Source: Chlamydomonas sphaeroides (taxonomy: Eukaryota; Chlorophyta; Chlorophyceae; Chlamydomonadales; Chlamydomonadaceae). Taken from it: DNA of 64,000 nucleotides. Numbering within the stretch: position 1 is the first letter of the stretch; every line of letters begins with the position of its first letter. The position numbers and the translations under genes are program-made. Below the pieces are notes generated by a model that worked only from the letters and a program-made list of their open reading frames with translations, had not been told where the DNA came from and did not search any database. This document shows, piece by piece, positions 22,101 through 32,986 of the stretch. The stretch covers positions 7,122 through 71,121 of the forward strand of contig BDDC01000147.1 in NCBI GenBank assembly GCA_001662425.1, in the 5' to 3' direction.

Positions 22101-23071
22101 TGCCACGGCAGAGCGGCGGCGGCGGCGCCCCCCCAGCAGCAGCGGTACGGCGGCCCCAGCCGTCCTCTTCGTCGCCAACGCCGTCAGCCTGCCGTGTGGG
22201 GGCCAGGGGGCAGGTCAGGAGGCGGCAGCCCTCGGACGACGGCTGGGCAGCAGTGGCAGAGTAGGCCCTCGGCCTACAGCCGGGCTCTGCTGCCGAGTGG
22301 CATGAGGCTGCTGGGACCGGGCCCTGATGCCGGCACGCCACGTCATAAGCGGCACGACCCGGCGGCGGCGGAGGCGGGCCCCCAAGCGGTGTCGGCACGA
22401 GCGTGAAACGGTGGCGGCGGCTAGATGGGACGCGTAGGCGGGCGTCGAGTAGGAAGGGCGCGCGGGAAGCTGGCGCCGGCTGGCCAGCCGGCCCCGGGTT
22501 CCCCCCATTCCAGCGCGTTGCGCTTGGATGGGGCCATTGGGTATGCTTCGTCCTCGCGGTTGTGTGTTCGTTTTAACATCAGCTAGGGACGGCTCCGCGA
22601 GCACTGGGCGTGTGTGTGCCGCCAACCGACCTCGCGGGCCACAGCCCCCCAGTGCCGGGGCTGCCAAGAGGGCGTGGCCAGCGGCCCAGCACCAGCAAGC
22701 CTGCCCGCCCTGCAGCCCCAGGTACTCGCCTGCTGCTGCGCCAGACGCTCCTTGAGCGCCGCGCGGCTGGACCCTAAGCCTTGCGCCGCCGCCGCGCCGC
22801 GCCGCGCCGCCCGCTGCAGCTCTGCCGCGCGGGCGGCCTCGCGACCGCCGCCGTCGCCGCGCCGGCCGCTACCACCGTTGCCGCCACCGGCAGCGTCCTT
22901 GCTGGACTTGCCGCCGCCGGCCTTGCGGCGGTCAGCGGCCGCAGAGATGTTGCGCGGGGGGTCGCCGGGGCTGGTGGTGATGGCCGGCGTGCGCGCGTGT
23001 CGGCCCAAGCTCAGGGCGGGCCATCCGGCTGCTGTTGATGAAGCTGCCGCTGGCAGGTGTGCGCTGCGCAT
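13762..23071 (-). CDS. UPF1/IGHMBP2-type superfamily 1B helicase (20 exons, ~1135 aa)
   Basis: ATP-dependent RNA/DNA helicase. Exons in order: 23071-22730, 22188-21763, 21596-21351, 21221-21178, 20960-20799, 20504-20411, 20192-19693, 19435-19296, 19077-19004, 18651-18553, 17974-17924, 17509-17465, 17153-17073, 16785-16678, 16065-15907, 15633-15511, 15383-15237, 14921-14757, 14561-14472, 14073-13762. The sum is 3408 nt. The N-terminal third is Ala/Gly-rich with an acidic patch. The beta-barrel region (about 340-440) is followed by Walker A GPPGTGKT (~605), SNVAVD, DEATQATEP (~751), GDPRQLPPTV (~776), QYRMHPS (~816), SVDGFQGREKE and LNVAITRAKRG (~1033). Motif order and EIKSVDGFQGREKE resemble IGHMBP2 (SMUBP2), while DEATQATEP resembles UPF1. 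No UPF1 Cys/His zinc domain or IGHMBP2 R3H domain is seen. Introns 1 and 10 have GC donors. An assembly gap lies in intron 14 but the protein reads straight across it. The exact start of exon 3 and the ATG are the least certain points. Confidence 0.93.
15111..15163 (+). repeat. Dispersed intronic repeat (AGAACAGAACCCC family), helicase intron 17
   Basis: Contains TAGAACAGAGCCCCAC, GCGGCACAGCACGCCCC and a trailing GGGTAGAG. It is related to the 38-bp unit tandemly repeated at 39678-39867, and lies antisense to the helicase gene. Confidence 0.8.
16118..16456. other. Assembly gap (339 N) next to a 45-base G run
   Basis: The unbroken G run at 16073-16117 borders the gap. Both lie in helicase intron 14, next to the acceptor of the QYRMHP exon. 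On the coding strand the G run is a poly-C tract of the intron. The long homopolymer probably caused the assembly break, and its true length is unknown. Confidence 0.95.
17521..17592. repeat. G/A-rich simple repeat (GGGAGGGGAAGG)
   Basis: Imperfect tandem array of GGGAGGGG/GGAAGG units in helicase intron 11, just upstream (on the coding strand) of the VVAATCIGCGE exon. On the coding strand it is a pyrimidine tract. Confidence 0.85.
18377..18414 (+). repeat. 38-bp dispersed repeat, copy 2
   Basis: 36 of 38 bases match 4662-4699. This copy is in helicase intron 10, antisense to the gene, whereas copy 1 is sense to its host gene. Confidence 0.85.
18826..18873 (+). repeat. Dispersed intronic repeat (AGAACAGAACCCC family), helicase intron 9
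   Basis: AGTGTTAGGTAGAACAGAAC followed by CCCACACGCGGCACAGCACG and CCCCGGGG. The first 38 bases are identical to the copy at 20239. It is antisense to the helicase. Confidence 0.85.
20239..20276 (+). repeat. Dispersed intronic repeat (AGAACAGAACCCC family), helicase intron 6
   Basis: Identical over 38 bases to the copy at 18826. It lies in the intron between the two beta-barrel exons of the helicase and is antisense to the gene. Confidence 0.85.
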
Positions 23072-23301
23072 CGTGCTACTTGAAAAGCAAGTATGTTGGG
23101 CGACCGATGGGCTTGCAAGCCCTAGTCGATCTCAGACGTGGCAGAAGGGCATCAGCGCTGGCATATTGTTCAGCAGATCAAGAAGGTGTACTGTGGGGCG
23201 TGATCAAACCGACAAGTGGTCTGGAGGCGCAGCTCGCAAGCGTCACGAACGATGCACGATGCCCAAACGAGGGACTTCTGCAAGACGCGTAGCTTGTGTC
23301 A

Positions 23302-23308
23302 ATATATG
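23302..23308 (-). promoter_or_regulatory. TATA-like box for the helicase gene
   Basis: CATATATTG on the minus strand, about 230 nt upstream of the helicase ATG. It is one half of the divergent promoter shared with the kinase. Assigned by position and composition only. Confidence 0.4.
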
Positions 23309-23440
23309 ATGCTGCTCACGGCTGCGAAACAACGCCGGGGTGCAAGCGGCCAAGCGCGTCTCTGTTTGCGCATCGCACCGCGACACGAGTAGATGCCCAC
23401 ACATATCGCCTGCGCTCACACGACACCTCGCCACACCTTC

Positions 23441-23447
23441 TATATAT
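23441..23447 (+). promoter_or_regulatory. TATA box of the STK16-like kinase gene
   Basis: TATATAT, an A/T island in GC-rich DNA, 108 nt upstream of the kinase ATG. It fits a TATA box with a 5' UTR of roughly 75 nt. Confidence 0.55.
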
Positions 23448-23554
23448 CATCACATACAACGAGCGACTAACGAAACGCTGAACCGCTCTCGCTCATCCCT
23501 CGTCGACACGTCTGACAGCTCGCCGAGCAGCGTCGCGCCCCCCGCGGCGGGGCC

Positions 23555-26500
23555 ATGAGCATAAACTACGCCAAGCTCATATCGGACTGCTGGGCGGTGG
23601 GAGGATACACTGCGTGGCTGCCCTTTTCGGCATGCGCACACTGGCCGTCATGGCTCCCCGGTCTCAGCCACCCCGAAATCATCCCCCTGGGCCACCGCCG
23701 CTTCCGAGTGCTCCAGAAGGTGCGCGAACCTGCCCCGCACAACGGCCCTCCATCGGTCCAACCCCGGACTTCAAGAGGCGCCCGAAGGTGCCCGGCCCGG
23801 CCCGGCTCGCGGGGCCCGCAGGGCCCGCCAACATGCCAGGCCCTTGGGCCAGGCCCGTCGGCACGCAGCCGGCCCCTGCCTGCTGCCTCTCCGCTCCACG
23901 GCTGCTGCTCCTGCCCTCCCCTCTCCCCCTTGTACGCCCTTCCCACCCCGACCCCCAGCTGGGCGAGGGCGGCTATGCGCTGGTGTTTCTGGTGCAGGAG
24001 CTGCCCACGCAGGAGCACCCCCGCGTGGACCCGCACCCACGAGCGCTCAAAAAGGTATGGCCGCACGCGCTTCTGGCCGGGACCGGGCTGGCCGGGATGC
24101 AGCGACGACGCGGGGGGCGGCCAACCCCGCCGCTGCCTTGCGTGTGGGCCGGCGGGCGGTCGGGCACCGCTGGGGCACAGGAGAGAGAGAGAGAGAGATT
24201 ACAAAAGGAACAAGAAACCGAACAGTGCCGACCGCCCCTCATCGGGAGGATGGGGCGCAGGGGGCTGCCCGCCCAGTGCGCCACACCCCCGGGTCGGACC
24301 GCACGCCGCACCCGCGCGCGCTCAACTCGGTGCGCGCACGCGGGCCCGTGCCCGGGCGCGCCTTTGGGACGGGCGCGCGGCTGGGCTGTGTGTTCCGGAA
24401 GGGCCTGCGTGGGGTGCCGGTGGCGGTGGCGGTGCCGGCGGGAGGCGGCGGTGTCCGGAGCTGCCCGTCCAGTGCGGCGCGCCTTTGGTCGCTAACAAAG
24501 GCGGCGCCTGCTGCGCTCGTGTTGGCGCGATGTCAGTCGTGTGTGGCTAAGGCAGTAGAGCGGGGTGCCGGTGGGGGCTGGGGGGCGCTGGAGCCATTCG
24601 TGTGGTACGGAGCAGCCGCGGGTGGAGAGGGGAGGGGCTGGGAAGCAGGCGGGAAGGGAAAGGCACGGCGCAACGGACGCCCGCCCACACGCGCCCCTCC
24701 GCAGGTCCTGATACAGTCGCCCGAGCATCTGACTGCCGTACAGACGGAGATGCTCGTACACAGTGCCGTGCAGCACCACCCCAACGTGCTGCCGGTACTG
24801 GACTATAGGTGCGGCCGCGGCCGGGGTTGTACGGGATGTACGGGCGTGCCAAGCGTGCCGTACCGGGATCGGCCGCATTGCACCTGGAACAGAAGAGCAT
24901 ATCCCGAGGCGGGGCCGCCTGGGTTGGATGAAGGGGGCGAGGCTAATGGACTACGATTTCGTGCGTCCGCCATTGCGCCAGTCGCACGCCCACACTCAGA
25001 CTGGCACCGTGCAGGCATGTGTTCGGGCGTTAAGTAGAACAGAACCCCACACGTCTGTATGTATCTGCGCCTGTGTGTGCGCGTTGCCGTGCACCGCATG
25101 AGCCAGTGCATGCGCTGCCGTACACCGCGCACAGCACCAACCCGAGGCGGCGATGCCGCTGCTGCGCCGCGATGACCCGCTGCGTGCGCCGGCTGCTGCG
25201 CAGTAGGTGCGTAGCTGCTGCCGTACGATACCGTGCATGCTGTGCCGTACACCGGCGCCGCACGCAGCGGTACTCATGCTCCTCAGCGCATGCCTCCCTG
25301 CACCCAGGCCTGCCCCTCCCCTGCACGCGCGTCCACACGCGGCCCGGGCCCCAGCACGTGGCGCCGCTTGTGCTGGGGCATGGACTATGCCCAAAGGCAT
25401 AGGCACCTTACTCGGACTTCCGCGCTGGTTCTGGAGTCGAAAGCCCGAAGGCAGCGCGGACAGAGGTGGCGCCTTGGCGCCGCCTTAACGACGGGAGCCA
25501 TGATCGGCGCGACAGCACACCCAGTTCCCCTTTTCCCCACCTCGCCCCCCGCCCCTTGCCCCAGCTGCACCGAAGCCGCTGGACTGCCGCCGCCGCACGC
25601 CGCGGCGCCGCCGCACGCTGCCGCGCCTGCGCCCGGCGCCGCCGCCACCCCTGCCTCCACCACCCCCACCGCCGCCGCCGCCTCGTACAGCATGCACCGG
25701 GGCGCAGATGTGCCGCTGCTGGCATCCCACGCCCACCTCTACCCCCACCTGCTGCCCAAGCCCGGTCCCAACGGCGCCCCATCGTCGGTGCCAGAGCCAG
25801 GGGCCGGGCCGGCGCCGGGGCCGGCGGGGGCTTCCGGGGCGGGCGGCGACCGCGTGGCGTGTTTTTTGTTCCCCGTGTACCCCCGCGGCACGCTGGCGGG
25901 GGAGCTGGAGCGGCTGGCGGCGCGGGGGGAGATGCTGCCGACGAGGGAGGTGCTGTCGCTGTTCGTGCAGGTGGGTCGCCGGGGAAGCACCGCGGGCTGG
26001 GTTCGTGTGTGTTAAGGGAGGGCAGGAGGCTCGACTAGGAAGCACAGCCATGCCTTACACGCCATGCGGCACACCTGCACAGGTGGACACAGCTCGTGTG
26101 CAGTGCACACACGCACACGCCCTCCCTTCCCGGGGCGCGACGCGTACGGGGTGGCACTCTATCTCGACCCTAAAAGCTGAACACACGCACACTACCTAAC
26201 ACGCCCTCCCTCCACCGCCAGGTGGCCAAGGCCCTTCGGCACGTGCACGCGCACGGCTACGCGCACAGGTGCACGGCGGGCTGGGCCGGGACTGAGGCAT
26301 AGCAGCGAGCGACGTGGAGGGGCGCGACCGAGGCACAGCAGCGGGGGGGACGCTGCCAGGCCCGCCGCGGCGCCCTACGTAGTCACCTCCAGTATGCTGC
26401 GCTACTGCCCGGCAGCCATCAAAGGCGTGCGGCAACCCAAGCCTGCCCCCGCCGCCAGGGACGTCAAGCCGCTCAACGTACTGGTGGCGGCCGCCGACGG

Positions 26501-28378
26501 CAGCGACGACGACCCCAGCGCCAGCGGGCGCGGGGGGCAGCGGCACGGCCCGGCGCCGGCGGCCGGACGGGGCGCGGCAGGGGACGTGGAGAGCGGCGCG
26601 GCGGCGCCGCTGGTGGCGGCCGCCGCGGCGGCGGCGGGCTCGGCGGCGGCAGCATCCAGGTGAGTGCTGACCCGAGAAGATGCCTGCCGGACGCGAGCGG
26701 CGCCGCTGGCCGTGACACGCGGTTCTAGGATGCCGTACCAGGATACCGTCCTATTGTGCCGTACGTATCGCAGCCTGTGGCGCTTGGCCGCATACCCCCG
26801 TGGCGGCTCCTCCCCTCCCCCAGCAACGCCACCCCTCACCTGCTGCCCTCCCTTTCCCCCGCACTGCTCCGCAGCTACCGATGCGTGCTCATGGACTTTG
26901 TGAGTGTGCCGACTGTGTGATACGTGTTGGACGCTGCCTGACGCGCTGCCTGGTGTCAGCATTGGACAGCACAAAGAGGGGTACGCACTGCTGCCATCAC
27001 GGCCGGGGCTCATGGACTTCGTGAGTCGCGGCGAGAGCTTGAAAGAGGCCACGGTGCCTGGGGCACGGGGCACGGGCCTGGGGGCCGAGGAAGGCCGTGC
27101 GCCCGTATGGGCGGTATGGGTGGCTGGCGCATCGGGTCGAACGGCACTCCCCTGAACGCCGCCTGCTCTCTGGCCGCCGCCGGTGCACAGGGCAGCGCGC
27201 GGCACCGGAGGGTGGAGGTGGCCACACGCAGCCAGGCGCTGGCGCTGCAGGAGGACGCGGAGGTGCGAGCAAGGAGCGGGGAGAGGGGGGGACAAGCGTG
27301 TGTTCAACTTCATAGGGCCGAAATAGAACACCACCAAGCGTGGGTTCAGAAACAGGTAACATATAGGAAGCACGACCCGCGCGGCCGTGTGTGTTTCGGG
27401 GGTGGGCGGACGCACGGAGAGGGGCGTGAGAGGAGGCAGCATGGGTGTTTCGTGGCAGCAGATGGGGGCAGCCACGCGGAGATGGGCCGGCTGCCAGGCG
27501 GGCGCTGCCCTGGATCAGAAGCAGCCAGCTGGGGCCCACCCCCAGTGATAGGGCACGAGGGAGCGTGCCACTTCCCTTCCCTTCCCTTCGGCCCACTTCC
27601 CCGCAGGCGCACTGCTCCGCCCCCTACCGCGCCCCCGAGCTGTGGGACGTGCCCTCGCCCACCACCCTGGACCTGGCCGCGGCCGACGTGTGGGCCGCCG
27701 GCTGCTCGCTGTTCCACATCATGTACGGCGAGCCGCCCTTTGCGCGCGCCAGCGGCGAGTCGGGCGGCAGCCTGGCCCTGGCGGTGCTCAAGTGGGTCAC
27801 GCAGAGGGGCAAGGCAAGGGAGGGGCGCAGGGGGCTGGAGCAGGGTGAGAAGCAAGGGAGGCGCGGGCGTGTGCGCACAGCGACAGGGACCTGGGGCTAC
27901 AGGCTCCGTCACCTGCCTCCCGCCGCCTGCCCGCTGCCGCCCCGCAGCTGCGCCGTGGGCTGGCCGCGGCCGCCGGCGCGGGCCTACCCCGCGGCACTGC
28001 ACCGCCTGGTGGCGTGTGCGCTGGAGCACGAGCCGGCGCACCGGCCCACCGCCGACCAGGTGCGGGGCAGAGGAGGGCAGCGGAGGGCAGCGGAGGGCAG
28101 CGGAGGGCAGAGGGCAGAGGGGGGCAGAGGAGGGCAGAGGAGGGCAGAGGAGGGCAGAGGATGGCACGGCAGCGGTCGCTGCACCACAACCCCCGTGACG
28201 CAGATGCGCACATATGCAAGCGCACACCGGCCCGCTCCCTGGCACCAAGACACGCACCCGCCCTTGACCCCCTCCCCCCTCGTACCCTCCCCAGCTGGTG
28301 TCCATGGCCGAGGAGCTGCTGGCGCTGCACCTGTCCGACCCGGGCGCCCAGCAGCCCGACGACCCCTCACCGCGGTGA
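23555..28378 (+). CDS. STK16/MPSK-like serine/threonine protein kinase (11 exons, ~498 aa)
   Basis: Protein kinase of the NAK/STK16 group. Exons: 23555-23719, 23959-24054, 24705-24808, 25565-25970, 26222-26268, 26459-26659, 26875-26899, 27191-27262, 27607-27791, 27948-28059, 28295-28378. The sum is 1497 nt with all phases kept. Glycine loop GEGGYALV (57-64), Lys86, alphaC Glu102, HRDVKPLNVLV with Asp274/Lys276/Asn279, MDFGSAR (Asp347), and YRAPELWDV (APE 381-383), followed by DVWAAGCSLFHIMYGEPPF. YAHRDVKP, YRAPEL and the DVW..GC segment match STK16. Every catalytic residue is present, so it should be active. It is longer than STK16 (about 305 aa) because of Ala/Pro-rich and Gly/Ser-rich insertions at about 125-175 and 285-340. 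The DFG motif is split between a 25-nt microexon and the next exon. An intron may be hidden in exon 1, so the first 40 residues are uncertain. There is no N-terminal Gly for myristoylation. Confidence 0.92.
25028..25055 (+). repeat. Dispersed intronic repeat (AGAACAGAACCCC family), kinase intron 3
   Basis: GTTAAGTAGAACAGAACCCC then ACAC. Sense to the kinase gene. It is a shorter, diverged member of the family found in the helicase and glutathione reductase introns. Confidence 0.75.
25401..25445 (+). repeat. ~45-bp dispersed repeat, copy 1
   Basis: Contains GGACTTCCGCGCTGGTTCT and GAGTCGAAAGCC. It lies in kinase intron 3, and a related copy is at 47167-47212. Confidence 0.6.
28072..28165. repeat. 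10-bp minisatellite GGAGGGCAGC/A
   Basis: About nine imperfect units of GGAGGGCAGC or GGAGGGCAGA fill the start of the last kinase intron. Confidence 0.85.
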
Positions 28379-30990
28379 CACGGCCCCGGCCCCGGTGCCC
28401 CGCCACGCCACGGCAAGCCAGCGGGCCAAGGGCAGGCGGCGGCACGCGAGGCGGCTGGCGGGGAGCAGCGGGCAGCCCCATGTGGGGGCGCCGGCGGGTG
28501 TGGAGGCCAGCCACCGTACCTTCGTCGATGGGGTCGGTACAGGCTGTCGAGCTCAATCGTCGACGCATCGATACAACCCTTGCAAGATACGAGGGCTGGT
28601 GTGGAGGCGGCTGGTCCGTCCCCGGCCGCTTTGCCGGCAGCTTGACAGGGGGGCCCGGGGGCGGGGGCGGCCAAGGGGGAGGCAGCCTGGCGATCCGTCA
28701 CGGCGGTTGCACGGCCCCGGATGCTGGGAGCTCCGCGCCCTCCCCCTGGCGGCCCGGCTCGCCCAGGTCTGCGGGCGGCGGCCAAGAGGGAGGCGGCTTG
28801 CGGCGAACAGCAGCGACGCGCATGCGTCGCGTGGCTGGGCCACGGAGGCTGGCGTGGCCCGGTCGGCACCGCGGCGGCCCCAATGGGCCGTTCCTTGGTG
28901 CGACGTGGTCCGGGGCAAGGGCCGCCAGCAACAGCAGCAGCCGGGGGCTGCCGGAGCCGGGGGGCTCAGGTGGCGGGGTGCGGGGGCCCCAGGGCCTGGG
29001 CGGCCCCCACAATGGCGACCTGGCGAGGAGGCGACGCGGCCCGGGCGGACCCTGACGCCGTGTGATCAAGTCACCAGGGTGTTGCCGTAGCGGCTGCCGG
29101 CACGTGGAATGGCGCCCCGGCTCCTGCGCCCCAGGGCCCCAGCGGCCCGACCCGCCGGGGGCTGGCGGGCTGCCGGCCGGGTGGCGGACGCCGGCGCAGT
29201 TGCGGAGGCCAAGCTGTTGGACGCGGGGCCAGCGTGGGGGCTCGCCACTGCGCGGCGGTGCGGGCGCGACATCTGCTCGCAGCAGCCCCACGGCCGGGCC
29301 AGGGGTGCACGCTGGCGCCGAGCGCAAAGCGGAAGCGACGGCCGGGAGGGCTGTCGAGCTGGCACCGATTTCAGGCGGGGTGTGCAACTCGGCGGAGGCC
29401 GGCTGGCGAGGGACTTAAATTGTATTAAAACCTGTAAGTGCGGCGTGGCAATGCATCTTGTGATGTGCTGCTGCTCGGGCGGGCGGGCGGGCGGGCGGGC
29501 GGCGGGCGGTGCTGCACTCGGCTGCCGAGTGCGGGTGTTTGAGAAGCGTCGCCGGGGCCTCGGGTGATCCTAGCAGGGGGGCCAGCGTCTAGTGACGGCG
29601 CGACGCGTCGCGACTGCGCATCGAGCGCTGGCAGGGAGCAGAAGGCTTGCAAGCAAGGCGCTTGGTGAGACACGTGGCTGCTTGCGTGTGGTCTCTGAGG
29701 GCCTGGCGCGCGCCTTGGACACGTGTCAGCTTGCGGTATATGGCACGGCGCGCTGGCCCCCTCCGCCGCGGCAGGGCGGCCATGCCGCACACGTCGCATG
29801 TGGCGTGTACCGAGGCGCCTCGTCCTGGCCATTGCCTAGCCTCAAGCCTGCAGCTCGCCGGATGCGCCTTCGTCAGCGAACGCGCGATGGCAGCCGCCGC
29901 GATGGGCGGATGGCGGGTCTGCCAGCCTTAGCCACATGCCCGAACGCCAGTGTGGGCTAACCCACTTGCGACTCTCCTTCTCCTCCTCACAAACTGGAAG
30001 CGGAGACCGACGAGCTATGCGCGAGGACAGGCAGAGCCGGGACAGGGCAGCTCCCCAGGCGGGGGAATGCGAAGCTACACGATACACGCGCTGGGGGCGT
30101 GGCGACATGGGGGCCAGTTCCATGCGCATGTTAGGCCCTGGTGCCGGTGGCGCTGAACGCTCATAAAGCAGAGAGCGTGGCGCAGAAGGGCCTAGGAGGG
30201 CGGCTTCCAATCGGCACTGAGCGGTGTGCCCCACGGCAGGCTGCACGGCGGCGGCTCAGGCGTGTGAAAGGGGGGCAGGGCTAAGCAGAGGAGGCGAGCT
30301 AGCGAGCGCACAGATAGTGGAAAGCGCTCAGCATCGAGACGTGCCCGTATGCCCGGTGTGGGCGAGGGGCAGGGAGGGAGCAAGGAGCGCACCAAAAAAC
30401 GGGAGCTGCGTGCAGGCCTCGCACGGAAGCGAGGCGCCGGGGGCCAGCAGACGTGCAGCCTTTGCCGATTGGCTGCCAGGGCCGAAGCCCGTCTTTGAGC
30501 CAGATGGAAAGGCCGAGACTCGGAGCCTGTAGCAGCTAGGGACTTGGAAGGTGGCGAGTGCTGTCTGGGCGGGCCGGGACGCGCGGGAAGTGGCCTCGTT
30601 TGGACGGCACTAGGCAGGGGCGGGAAAAGTTCGCCGAGGCGCGTTGGTGCTGGCGCGGCGACGCACTGTGTGCTCGTCGAAGGCGCTAGGCAACTGAGGA
30701 ACTGTAGCTGGCGCGTAGCCATTATGGGAACGCAGCGAGTGTGAGATGTTGCGCGCTTGCCGATTGTCGTGTCCCGCTCGCTGGGCCTCGCGCCTGGCAA
30801 CTCCCGCTTGTAGGACCCAAATGCAACACAGTGTAGGCATGCGAAGGCGAAGCGTGCGATCGAAGGCGCAGGCGCTTGCAGTACACCGGGAGATCGCCCA
30901 TGCAAAACGACGACTCTTTCACCCTGCCGGGCTCAGCACACCACCCTGTCACCTCACCTTCTCGCTACTTCGCACCCACAGACAGCAAAG
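28379..30990. other. Stretch between the kinase and psbO
   Basis: No recognisable gene. A (GGGC)n run lies at about 29474-29505. TGTAA at 29433-29437, about 1.05 kb past the kinase stop, could be its polyadenylation signal. The psbO promoter must lie in the last few hundred bases, but no clear TATA box is visible there. Confidence 0.45.
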
Positions 30991-32489
30991 ATGGCCGTCT
31001 CCATGCGCGCTGCCCAGACCGCCACCCGCGTCGCCGCGGCCAGGTGCGCGTCGCATCCTTGCATCGCGACACAGCCGCACCCTTGCAGCCCCCAGCCAAC
31101 AGCCCACGCGCTGCCTCCGCAGGCCCGTGCGCGCCAACGTGGTGTGCAAGGCGCAGAAGGTCGAGTTCGGCCAGGCCGCCGCTGCCTTCGCGGCTGCCTC
31201 CGCTCTGGTCGCCGGGGTGGGTCGACGTGCGCGATCAGCGATTTCTTGCCTGCTACAGAGGATCATTAACACGAGAAGCAGCAAGAACGGATCTGGCGCG
31301 GAGCCTGTCACTGCGCGACACGTCGCGCCCTCTTGGTCGCGCATGCTGCGCGACAACCGACTAACGCTTGCCCTTATCCTGGATCCTCCCGCAGTCGGCG
31401 AACGCTCTGACCTACGACGAGATTCAGGGCCTGACCTACCTGCAGGTCAAGGGCACTGGCGTTGCCAACACCTGCCCCGTGCTGGAGAGCGGCACCACTG
31501 ACCTCAAGGCCCTGAAGGCCGGCACCTACAAGGTGTCGAACTTCTGCATTGAGCCCACCTCTTTCACCGTGAAGGAGGAGAGCCAGTTCAAGGGCGGCGA
31601 GACCGAGTTCGTCAAGACGAAGCTCATGACCCGCCTGACCTACACCCTGGACGCCGTGAGTGCGTTGCACGCGATCTATCACAGTTATCTGGCTTTGCTG
31701 CACAGATCGGGTGTTGTCGGATTGCGAAGGATGATGGTCGTATTGCTTACTTGCGTCGCTCATATCGCGACTCGTCGCGTCGCAGATGTCCGGCACCCTC
31801 AAGGTTGGCGGTGACGGCTCGGCCGAGCTGAAGGAGGAGGAGGGCATCGACTACGCCGCGACCACCGTGCAGCTGCCCGGTGGCGAGCGCGTGGCGTTCC
31901 TGTTCACCGTCAAGCAGTTCGACGGCAAGGGCACCCTGGACGCGATCAAGGGTGACTTCCTGGTGCCCTCGTACCGTGGCTCGTCCTTCCTGGACCCCAA
32001 GGTGGGGCTGTGCTCCCCCCGGGAGCAAGGTTGTTGGTTTGGTGCGCAGTTTTCCTGCTTCTCTGCCTCTCATGCACCCCACACATCACCTTGAATCCTC
32101 TGTCCCACCCCAGGGCCGCGGTGGCTCGACCGGCTACGACAACGCCGTGGCTCTGCCCGCCCGCGCCGACGCCGAGGAGCTGCTGAAGGAGAACGTGAAG
32201 AACACCAAGGCCCTGAAGGGCTCGGCTGTCTTCTCGGTCGCCAAGGTAGGGTGCCATCCCCTGTTTCCTGCCTCTCCCACAATCAGCTGCATCAGCTTCG
32301 GCTCTCGGCCTCGGTTGTACATGCGTCTGACGCGGCATGCCCCCCTCGCCAACGTGTATCCAGGTTGACACCGTCACCGGCGAGATTGCCGGTGTGTTCG
32401 AGTCGATCCAGCCCTCGGACACCGACCTGGGCGCTAAGGCCCCCAAGGACATCAAGGTCACCGGCCTGTGGTACGCCCAGATCAACTAA
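30991..32489 (+). CDS. psbO: PsbO, 33-kDa manganese-stabilising (oxygen-evolving enhancer 1) protein
   Basis: Extrinsic thylakoid-lumen subunit that stabilises the Mn4CaO5 cluster of photosystem II. Exons: 30991-31043, 31123-31216, 31395-31655, 31786-32001, 32114-32245, 32364-32489; 293 aa, close to the 291 aa of the Chlamydomonas protein. A bipartite targeting sequence is visible: an Arg/Ala-rich chloroplast transit part (1 to about 30), then a hydrophobic Ala-rich lumen signal ending SANA. The mature protein starts at Leu54 (LTYDEIQGLTYLQVKG). The family pattern is complete, with the disulfide cysteines in ANTCPVLESG and NFCIEPTSF, then GGETEFVKTK, GRGGSTGYDNAVALPARADA and the end KVTGLWYAQ. 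Start chosen because the ATG opens the transit peptide. Nothing suggests a pseudogene. Confidence 0.99.
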
Positions 32490-32981
32490 GCGGCTCGTTA
32501 TCGAGCTAATGCGCGCCAGAGCAAGCCTGCTGCCCCTAATCGGGGCGTTGGCGGCTGGGCCGCTCGCTCTGCTGGTGACGGACGTTTGGAGCTGCGAGCG
32601 CTGGCGACAGCGGCACGTGGCGAGGATGTACCCCGGATGAGGGCGATGTGGGTCGGGCTGGGCGTGTCGCGGCGCTGCCGAGAGGCGAGCGTGCGGCGCG
32701 TCTGGCTGACAGGACAGGTTGCTTGCTTGAGAGCTGAGCTACCTGGGGCGGTCTGGTCGGGCCCCTGACAGGGTGCCTTGTGGCCGGAGCGGTTGGGTGT
32801 GCGGGCTGTGTCGCCGCGCGGCGTGCCATTAGTGGTCGCGGCGTGCGCGCCACCGCTGCGCGACTGTTGTCGGTACGATCCCGGGTGCGAGAGCCGTTTT
32901 TGCGCGGAGACCGAGCGGAGGACGAGGCGAGGCGTGAGCACCGGGTGTTCCCTTGAGAAGAGACAAAAGTGTGTTAGTGTC

Positions 32982-32986
32982 TGTAA
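32982..32986 (+). terminator. psbO: Probable psbO polyadenylation signal (TGTAA)
   Basis: TGTAA about 490 nt after the psbO stop, the usual green-algal polyadenylation signal at a typical distance. No earlier TGTAA was noticed after the stop. Confidence 0.5.
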
